12,328 bases of DNA from GWC2-40-17 sp035400705 (lineage in GTDB: Bacteria > Patescibacteriota > Patescibacteriia > Magasanikbacterales > UBA10003). The DNA is taken from positions 1-12,328 of the forward strand of contig DAOMZV010000022.1 of NCBI GenBank assembly GCA_035400705.1, in the 5' to 3' direction. Under the pieces are notes generated by a model, which was not told where the DNA came from, did not search any database, and saw only the letters and a list, made by a program, of their open reading frames with translations. Shown here one piece after another: positions 7,342 to 12,328 of this stretch (position 1 is the stretch's first letter; each line of letters begins with the position of its first letter). The translations under genes were made by a program, and so were the position numbers.

Positions 7342-8139
7342 ATGCAATTAGTTGAATTTAAAAATCAAAAAGGAGAAGTTTTGCGGGGTTTATTAGATTT
7401 AAATAAAAATAAAACCCGAGGTGTGGTTTTAATTCACGGTTTCGAAAGAACTAGTGTAGAGATGAAGTATAAAAATTTGCGGGATGCTTTAGAGGGTAAA
7501 GTAAATATCTGGCGGTTTGATTTTTCTGGTTGCGGCTTATCTCAGGGTAAGTTTAAAGATATAACAGTAGAAAAAATGACAGGGGAATTGGAAAAAGCTA
7601 TTAAAATTTTTAGAAATAAAGCTCCCCAATTAAAAGAAATTGTTTTAGTAGGACACAGTTTGGCAGGTTGCGTAATTTTAAATTTTTTATTAAGAAATAA
7701 AAAATTAGTGTCCCGAGTAGTTTTGTTGGGCCCAGCTTTAAATCAACAAGAGTTATTAAAATATTATTTTGTTCGTACTAAGATGTGGAAACAAAAAGTT
7801 AATATTGGTTGGAATAATTATGAACAATATTTTAATCCAGAAGAATATGCTAGGGATTTACAGATTAAAAAAAGAATGCGCAAAAATCATTGGTTAAGTA
7901 ATAAATATTTTTTAGAAAATCAGAATCGAGATTATCAATCTTTTTTTCAATCAATCAGTTTGCCGCCAGAGAATTTCTTAATTATTCACGGCGATACTGA
8001 TGATAAGGTCCCGGTTTTAAGTAATGATAACTTGCCAAAAGGTTTAAAATCTATTAAAGTATTAAAAGGTGATCATGATTTAGAAGTTCCAGATATGGTT
8101 AGTCAATATCTAAATAAAACTATTAAATTTATTTTATAA
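7342..8139 (+). CDS. Alpha/beta hydrolase (serine hydrolase, esterase-like)
   Basis: A 265-residue cytosolic hydrolase with no signal peptide. The oxyanion motif HGF (32-34) follows the GVVLIHG strand. The nucleophile elbow GHSLAG gives Ser106. The acid is probably Asp220 in HGDTDDKVPV, and the base His245 in GDHDL, so the triad is complete. DFSGCGLSQG (60-69) is the usual loop after the third strand. The family includes esterases, lipases and acyl-peptide-type hydrolases, and the substrate cannot be deduced. It is third in the operon, 38 bp after the nuclease gene. A possible -35/-10 pair (TTGTCA at 7311, GATAAT at 7332) lies too close to the ATG to be convincing. Confidence 0.93.
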   Translation: MQLVEFKNQKGEVLRGLLDLNKNKTRGVVLIHGFERTSVEMKYKNLRDALEGKVNIWRFDFSGCGLSQGKFKDITVEKMTGELEKAIKIFRNKAPQLKEIVLVGHSLAGCVILNFLLRNKKLVSRVVLLGPALNQQELLKYYFVRTKMWKQKVNIGWNNYEQYFNPEEYARDLQIKKRMRKNHWLSNKYFLENQNRDYQSFFQSISLPPENFLIIHGDTDDKVPVLSNDNLPKGLKSIKVLKGDHDLEVPDMVSQYLNKTIKFIL

Positions 8140-8143
8140 TGAT

Positions 8144-8221
8144 ATGAATAAGAAAATGAAGTTAGCTAAAAGAAAACATGCTAAAAAGGCTGGCAAGACA
8201 GTTTCTGTTAGAAAACGTTAA
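8144..8221 (+). CDS. 25-residue highly basic small protein
   Basis: A short frame starting four bases after the hydrolase stop and ending 10 bases before a strong terminator stem. The peptide starts MNKKMKLAKRKHAKK and ends VSVRKR; 12 of its 25 residues are Lys or Arg and none are acidic. An alternative start is Met5. The ATG is preceded by T and the stop is TAA, like the other genes here. The composition suggests nucleic-acid or ribosome binding, as in the smallest ribosomal proteins, but I do not recognise it as L34, L36 or bTHX. The frame could be chance, although its fit between hydrolase and terminator argues for a real gene. Confidence 0.55.
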   Translation: MNKKMKLAKRKHAKKAGKTVSVRKR

Positions 8222-8231
8222 GAGTTTCTTT

Positions 8232-8262
8232 AATAAGTCTCCCTAGGGAGACTTATTTTTTT
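8232..8262 (+). terminator. Rho-independent terminator ending the protease operon
   Basis: A perfect 12-bp inverted repeat (AATAAGTCTCCC at 8232-8243, its complement at 8246-8257) has only two central bases, so the true loop is at least four. A run of seven T follows (8256-8262). It is the clearest end signal in the window and isolates the MFS gene downstream. Confidence 0.95.
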
Positions 8263-8272
8263 GTTTAAAATA

Positions 8273-8281
8273 TGCTATACT
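8273..8281 (+). promoter_or_regulatory. Extended -10 promoter for the MFS/glycosyltransferase operon
   Basis: TGC followed by TATACT (8276-8281) is an extended -10, the same form as the promoter at 5556-5564. No good -35 lies 17 bp upstream, where the terminator T-run sits, as is tolerated with extended -10 promoters. The predicted start near 8288 leaves a leader of about 21 nt to the ATG at 8309. Confidence 0.6.
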
Positions 8282-8291
8282 GTTTGTATAG
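8275..8291. promoter_or_regulatory. Small palindrome overlapping the MFS promoter; possible operator
   Basis: CTATAC (8275-8280), five bases, then GTATAG (8286-8291) form a perfect 6-bp inverted repeat that covers the -10 and the predicted transcription start. The position suits a repressor site, but a repeat this short in AT-rich DNA can arise by chance. Confidence 0.3.
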
Positions 8292-8308
8292 TTGCTATAA
8301 ATTTTTTT

Positions 8309-9654
8309 ATGCCTTTTACCTCACGTTTAGCAGGAATTTTACAATTTAAGTCGTTAGAAAATAAGCCTATAATTATAGTAGCGGTGATGTCTTTTTTTTG
8401 GACTATTTTTGACGGCATGCTATCTTTTGCAGCGCCGATTTTGATGACTAGAAATGGATTGACAGAATCAGTAATGGGAATAGTACTTGGCACATCTTCG
8501 GTAGCGGGTATTTTTTTTGACTTGATTTTGTGCCATGTTTTAAAAAATACTAATTTTCGACGGATGTACCTTTTGATGATAATTTTTTCTTCTCTTTTTC
8601 CCTTATTGCTTTGGCAATCTAAAACTATATTTTTGTTTATTTTAGCCATGTCTCTCTGGGGTCTTTATTACGATTTTTTTTCTTTAGGTAATTTTGATTT
8701 TATTAGTCGTTATGTTAATAAAGGGAATTTTAGCTCTAGTTTTGGAATTTTAAGTGTTTTTGTGACCTTGGGTTATTTCTTTTCTCCCATAATTGCCGGT
8801 TTTTTAATTGGTGAAGAAATTACAGCCCAATTTTTCCTAGTTTCCTGGGCGTGTTTAGGTTTGTCAGGGATTTTTTTATTTTTATTATTTTTTATTTTTA
8901 ATCGTAAGGATGAAAAACCAGGATTGATGGAACAAATGCCTAAAAAGTCCTTTGGCTTTTTAAAAGAGTTACGCTTGTGGAAAAAAATAGGTAATTTTAT
9001 TTTGCCAATATTGTTTCTAACTTTCTTTTTGAATGTTATAGATGCTTTTTATTGGACAGTCGGTCCGTTATTATCTGAAAAACTAAACATGGACGGAGAA
9101 AGGGGAGTTTTCATGATGACTTTTTTATTGCCTTCGCTTATTGCCGGTTGGGTGGTGGGAAAAATAACTAAATATTTTGGTAAAAAACGCACCGCTTTTA
9201 TTTCGTTGATTTGTGGTTCTTTGTTTTTANNNNNNNNNNNNNNNNNNNNNNNNNNNNNNNNNNNNNNNNNNNNNNNNNNNNNNNNNNNNNNNNNNNNNNN
9301 NNNNNNNNNNNNNNNNNNNNNNNNNNNNNCTTTGTTTTTATTAAAAATTCATTTTTTTTGATTATTATTAATTTAATAGCTTCGTTTTTTATCGCCTTAT
9401 CTTTACCAGCTATTAATGGCGCTTATGCGGACTATATTTCCGAATCGCCTAAATTAGAAAAAGAAATCGAAACACTGGAAGATTCTTTTACCAACTTAGG
9501 CTATGTAGTTGGTCCTGTGGCCGCTGGATTTATTAGTCAATATTTTGGGTACACCACCAGTTTTTCTTTATTAGGAGTTTGTGGTTTAATTGTTGGTTTT
9601 ATTTTGTTTTATTTTACGCCTAAAAAAATTAATCTTAAAATAAAAAATTTCTAA
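8309..9654 (+). CDS. Major facilitator superfamily transporter, interrupted by an assembly gap
   Basis: I start at ATG 8309. A TTG at 8261 would lie inside the terminator T-run and add residues read from promoter sequence. The 307 residues before the gap hold eight hydrophobic helices and the start of a ninth: about 20-44, 52-77, 86-102, 106-127, 143-167, 172-197, 229-253 and 266-284, then 296 onwards. GKITKYFGKKRT (284-295) fits the MFS motif A loop between helices 8 and 9. After the gap come 107 residues (from 9331) with about three helices and a typical C-terminus (NLGYVVGPVAAGF, FILFYFTPKK). The two parts are in different frames as printed, so the N run is not the true length. Substrate unknown. 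A glycosyltransferase gene follows six bases later. Confidence 0.9.
9230..9329. other. Assembly gap of 100 N with identical 11-base flanks
   Basis: Exactly 100 N, the usual placeholder for unknown length. The 11 bases CTTTGTTTTTA appear just before (9219-9229) and just after (9330-9340) the gap. For one continuous MFS frame the true gap must leave remainder 2 when divided by 3, and 100 does not. Helix spacing suggests only a few missing residues. Confidence 0.97.
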
Positions 9655-9660
9655 TAATAT

Positions 9661-11007
9661 ATGCCAATAAAAAAAGATAACCATCCTTGGGTGGTGACGG
9701 TAGATATGGGTTATGGACACCAACGAGCCACTTTTCCTTTGGCGGATTTTGCGCATAAGGGCATAATTAATGCTAACACCTATAAAGGTATACCAGATGA
9801 TGATAGAAAAATTTGGGACACCAGTCGTCATTTTTATGAATTTATTTCTCGTTTGACTCGTTTGCCAGTGGTAGGTCAACCTTTGTTTGATATTTACGAC
9901 AAATTACAATCTATTCCGGATTTTTACCCCAAGAGAGATTTGTCTGAATCCAGTTTACAGTTAAAAGAAATAATTTATTTAATTAAACACAAAAATTGGG
10001 GTAAGGATTTAATTGAAAAATTAAATAAAGAACCACAGCGGCCATTAGTAACTAGTTTTTTTGCCGTGGCTTTTATGGCAGAGCATTTTAATTACCAGGG
10101 CGAAATTTATTGTATTGTTTGTGATGCCGATATTGCTCGTGTTTGGGTTGGCTATAAAGCAGGGGATAGTCGAATCAATTATTTTGCGCCTTGTTATCGT
10201 GTGGTAGAAAGATTGAAATTATACGGTGTAAAACCAGAAAAGATTTTTTTAACTGGGTTTCCTTTACCCGAAGAAAATTTAGGCGGTCCACAATTACAAT
10301 CATTAAAACACGATTTAAGCCACCGTTTGGTTAATTTAGATCCGCATGGTAGATATTTATGGCGTTATGGTCAGACAGTCGTCAAACATTTGGGAGAGAA
10401 TAATTTACATGTTAAAGCTGATCATCCGCTAACTTTAACTTTTGCAGTTGGCGGGGCAGGAGCTCAAAGAGAAATTGCTAATCAAATTATTGGAAGTTTG
10501 CGCGAAAAAATTGCTACTAAAAAAATTGTAGTTAATTTAGTTGCCGGTACTCATTTAACAGTTAAAAAGTATTTTGAAGAGATCATTGAAAATAATGGAT
10601 TAGGCTTGTTTTTGAATAAAGGAGCTAATGTCATTTTTACTTCCACTAAATTAAAATATTTTCAAAAATTTAGTGAAATAATGAGGAAAACCGATGTTTT
10701 GTGGACTAAGCCGAGTGAGTTAAGTTTTTATCCTGCCTTAGGTATACCAATTATTATGTCGCCACCAATTGGTTCACAAGAAAAATTTAATCGTATTTGG
10801 TTAAAAACTGTGGGTGCAGGTATCTCGCAAAATGATCCTAAATATACTAATGAGTGGCTTTTTGATTGGGTTGATTCTGGGTGGCTAGCACAAGCGGCCA
10901 TGCGTGGTTTTTTAGAAATGCCTCGTTTGGGAACTTATAATATTAAGAAGATTCTTTCTAAGAAACCCAAGGATGCGGAAGAAGTTCACACGGTTTTACA
11001 GTATTAA
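9661..11007 (+). CDS. GT-B-fold glycosyltransferase-like protein (MGDG synthase/MurG-related type)
   Basis: A 448-residue soluble protein. The start VVTVDMGYGHQRATFPLADF (11-30) matches the glycine/histidine loop of GT28-like enzymes such as MGDG synthases and MurG (GGGH or GYGH). Further matches are the inter-strand IFLTGFPLPEE (195-205), the C-domain opener TFAVGGAGAQRE (260-271) and a donor-site region TKPSELSFYPALGIPI (349-364) followed by SPPIGSQEKFN (367-377). That region corresponds to the family pattern of Gly-rich loop, Glu, Ala-x-Gly-x-Pro and a GQ-x-x-N element, but the usual GG before the Glu is replaced by KPS. No membrane helix is evident. Donor and acceptor are unknown. The pairing with an MFS transporter six bases upstream hints at synthesis and movement of a glycolipid or glycan, an inference only. 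Confidence 0.75.
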   Translation: MPIKKDNHPWVVTVDMGYGHQRATFPLADFAHKGIINANTYKGIPDDDRKIWDTSRHFYEFISRLTRLPVVGQPLFDIYDKLQSIPDFYPKRDLSESSLQLKEIIYLIKHKNWGKDLIEKLNKEPQRPLVTSFFAVAFMAEHFNYQGEIYCIVCDADIARVWVGYKAGDSRINYFAPCYRVVERLKLYGVKPEKIFLTGFPLPEENLGGPQLQSLKHDLSHRLVNLDPHGRYLWRYGQTVVKHLGENNLHVKADHPLTLTFAVGGAGAQREIANQIIGSLREKIATKKIVVNLVAGTHLTVKKYFEEIIENNGLGLFLNKGANVIFTSTKLKYFQKFSEIMRKTDVLWTKPSELSFYPALGIPIIMSPPIGSQEKFNRIWLKTVGAGISQNDPKYTNEWLFDWVDSGWLAQAAMRGFLEMPRLGTYNIKKILSKKPKDAEEVHTVLQY

Positions 11008-11013
11008 GTAGGG

Positions 11014-11042
11014 TTGCCAGATTATAATTTTTATTGTATATT
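11014..11042 (+). promoter_or_regulatory. Sigma-70-type promoter for the glutaredoxin operon
   Basis: TTGCCA (11014-11019), a 17-bp spacer and TATATT (11037-11042) each differ from consensus by one base. A start near 11049 gives a leader of about 21 nt, like the other two promoters. A perfect TATAAT at 11023-11028 lacks a suitable -35 but could also act. No terminator is visible after the preceding gene. Confidence 0.7.
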
Positions 11043-11069
11043 AAATAATCAATTTTTAATCTTATTTTT

Positions 11070-11303
11070 ATGTCGCATAAAATTGTAGTTTATTCCACAC
11101 CCACTTGTCCTTATTGTCACATGGCTAAAGATTTTTTAACTAAAAAGGGCTTTACTTTTGAGGACAAAAATGTTGCCTTGGATGAAGCAGCAGCTAATGA
11201 TTTAGTAGAAAAATCAGGTCAAATGGGCGTGCCGGTGATTGAAATTGATGATCAAATTGTGATTGGTTTTGACCAAGTCGCTTTAGAAGATTTACTTAAA
11301 TAA
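11070..11303 (+). CDS. Glutaredoxin-family thiol-disulfide oxidoreductase
   Basis: A 77-residue single-domain glutaredoxin/NrdH-like protein of normal minimal length. The active site CPYC (13-16) follows the first strand IVVYSTPT. The cis-proline motif GVPV (53-56, Pro55) and the later IGFDQ (65-69) complete the thioredoxin fold. CPYC is the classical dithiol glutaredoxin motif. Such proteins reduce ribonucleotide reductase or protein mixed disulfides, using glutathione or thioredoxin reductase; which applies here is unknown. It is the first gene after its own promoter, four bases before an exonuclease gene and upstream of a cysteine desulfurase, so a link to thiol or sulfur metabolism is plausible. 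Confidence 0.95.
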   Translation: MSHKIVVYSTPTCPYCHMAKDFLTKKGFTFEDKNVALDEAAANDLVEKSGQMGVPVIEIDDQIVIGFDQVALEDLLK

Positions 11304-11307
11304 AATT

Positions 11308-11892
11308 ATGGCTAAAGAAATAGTTATTGATATTGAGACCCAGACCCCGATAATTCAAGGACGACAAGAAGATCTAAAAATCTCCGTAGTTTGTGGTTAT
11401 AATTATGATACCGATCAATTTTTTGTCTTTACGGAAAATGAGTTGTTAAATTTATGGCCTCTACTAGAAAAAGCAGATCGAGTTATTGGTTACAATAGTC
11501 GTTATTTTGATGTACCGGTGTTAAATAATTATTATCCTGGGGATTTAAATAAAATTCCTCAGTTAGACATGCTGGAAGAGATCAGAAAGATTTTAGGCTT
11601 TCGTTTAAAATTGAATGATGTTGCCAAAGCGACTTTAGGCGTGGAAAAAAGTGGTAATGGTTTAGAGGCGGTCGAATGGTTTAGACAGGGAGAATTAGAA
11701 AAAATAAAAAAATATTGTTTAGATGATGTTAAAATCACTAAAGAGATTTATGATTATGGTAAAAAGAATAAACAACTTTTTTATCCCGACATACAAACTA
11801 AGGCCAATCGCCCTTTCCCAGTAAATTTTTCTGAAATCGAAAAAAAAGAACCGAGTTTTTCTAGTAATATTAATTTGACTCTGCCATTTTAA
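11308..11892 (+). CDS. DnaQ/RNase H-like 3'-5' exonuclease (DEDDy type)
   Basis: A 194-residue predicted exonuclease. The three family motifs are present: IVIDIET (5-11) with Asp8 and Glu10, VIGYNSRYFDVPVL (59-72) with Asp68, and KYCLDDVKIT (135-144) with Tyr136 and Asp140 in a YxxxD arrangement. A complete DEDD set argues for an active two-metal nuclease. The short size and the GYNSRYFD form resemble YprB/predicted exonuclease families rather than DNA polymerase proofreading domains. The C-terminal 30 residues are polar and probably extend from the fold. Whether DNA or RNA is the substrate cannot be told. It lies four bases after the glutaredoxin gene and 10 bases before the cysteine desulfurase gene. 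Confidence 0.9.
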   Translation: MAKEIVIDIETQTPIIQGRQEDLKISVVCGYNYDTDQFFVFTENELLNLWPLLEKADRVIGYNSRYFDVPVLNNYYPGDLNKIPQLDMLEEIRKILGFRLKLNDVAKATLGVEKSGNGLEAVEWFRQGELEKIKKYCLDDVKITKEIYDYGKKNKQLFYPDIQTKANRPFPVNFSEIEKKEPSFSSNINLTLPF

Positions 11893-11902
11893 AACTTTCT
11901 TT

Positions 11903-12328
11903 ATGTTAAGACAGGTTTATTTAGATCATGCTGCCACAACTTACGTTGATCCATTAGTGGTTAAAAAAATGATGCCTTTTTTAGATCAAGAATTTGGCAA
12001 TCCTTCGGCTTTATACTCTTTAGGTCGCCGCAGTTTGGTGGCTATCTCCGAGGCACGTAAAAATGTGGCTAAAATTTTAGCTTGTTCTCCAGGGGAGATT
12101 ATTTTTACTAGTGGCGGGACAGAGTCAGATAATTTGGCGATTTTAGGAGTAGCTAGAGCTAATAAAAAAAATGGTAATCATATTATCACTTTAAAAATTG
12201 AACATCATGCTGTTTTGTATTCCTGTCAGCAATTAGAGCGAGAAGGTTTTGAAGTAACTTATTTAGATGTTGATTCCGAAGGCTTAATAACTCCCGAAGC
12301 CGTTTTGAAAGCCATAAAGCCAGAAACT
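11903..12328 (+). CDS. Cysteine desulfurase (NifS/IscS family), N-terminal part cut by the window edge
   Basis: The frame opens at ATG 11903 and stays open to the last base, giving 142 residues of a protein usually near 380-400. It begins LRQVYLDHAATT, the family N-terminus, then has EFGNPSALYSLGR (30-42), the PLP-phosphate loop TSGGTESDN (69-77) and EHHAVLYSC (100-108), where His101 should stack on the PLP ring. The PLP lysine and the catalytic cysteine loop lie beyond the window. The enzyme takes sulfur from cysteine as a persulfide, for Fe-S clusters or tRNA thiolation. The genes downstream, which would show which, are not visible. It is probably cotranscribed with the glutaredoxin and exonuclease genes. 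Confidence 0.96.
   Translation, partial: MLRQVYLDHAATTYVDPLVVKKMMPFLDQEFGNPSALYSLGRRSLVAISEARKNVAKILACSPGEIIFTSGGTESDNLAILGVARANKKNGNHIITLKIEHHAVLYSCQQLEREGFEVTYLDVDSEGLITPEAVLKAIKPET

Noticed and set aside
8261..8308. TTG start of the MFS gene at 8261
   Set aside because: The codon is in the terminator T-run and upstream of the predicted transcription start; ATG 4 bases past the T-rich leader at 8309 is the natural start.
8275..8649. Minus-strand open frame of 124 codons opposite the MFS gene
   Set aside because: The plus strand encodes clear membrane helices here; the reverse frame is Lys/Ile rich without motifs and runs into the promoter region.
1..9482. Shared 12-mer AAACACTGGAAG at 1-12 and 9470-9481
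   Set aside because: Both copies are inside unrelated coding sequence with no extended similarity; probably chance.
9586..9879. Minus-strand open frame of 97 codons across the MFS/glycosyltransferase junction
   Set aside because: It is opposite two supported genes and shows no recognisable domain.

Overview
The window is an AT-rich, tightly packed bacterial segment with every gene on the + strand. Gene content, small transcription units and protein style suggest a Candidate Phyla Radiation (Patescibacteria / Parcubacteria-like) genome from a metagenomic assembly: a split MacB-type exporter, a matrixin with a coiled-coil insert, a stand-alone RecB-like nuclease and many short hydrophobic proteins. 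This placement is an inference; no rRNA or ribosomal marker is present. No TGA is read through in any frame used here, so the standard bacterial code fits. There is one assembly gap (100 N, 9230-9329), inside an MFS transporter. No stretch over 300 bases lacks a gene, and I see no tRNA, rRNA, CRISPR array, insertion sequence or origin.

Four transcription units can be drawn. Unit 1 (1-5533): the C-terminal part of a sigma-70 family factor, an overlapping three-pass membrane protein (possible anti-sigma or sensor), a long MacA/HlyD-type adaptor, a MacB-type ATPase, a MacB/FtsX-type permease and a lipoprotein-like protein, closed by a strong terminator. It reads as a sigma-factor-linked export system in which the membrane protein and the lipoprotein seem to share a small beta-barrel domain.

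Unit 2 (about 5571-8262): an extended -10 promoter, a membrane-anchored matrixin-like zinc protease, a PD-(D/E)XK nuclease with two CxxC motifs, an alpha/beta hydrolase, a 25-residue very basic peptide gene and a second strong terminator.

Unit 3 (about 8288-11007): an MFS transporter, interrupted by the gap, and a GT-B-like glycosyltransferase. Unit 4 (about 11049 to the right edge): glutaredoxin, a DnaQ/RNase H-like 3'-5' exonuclease and the N-terminal 142 residues of a cysteine desulfurase.

The most unusual window-wide signal concerns translation. None of the 14 visible start codons has a convincing Shine-Dalgarno sequence, all 14 ATGs are directly preceded by T, and the three predicted promoters leave leaders of only about 20 nt. 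All 14 visible stop codons are TAA.
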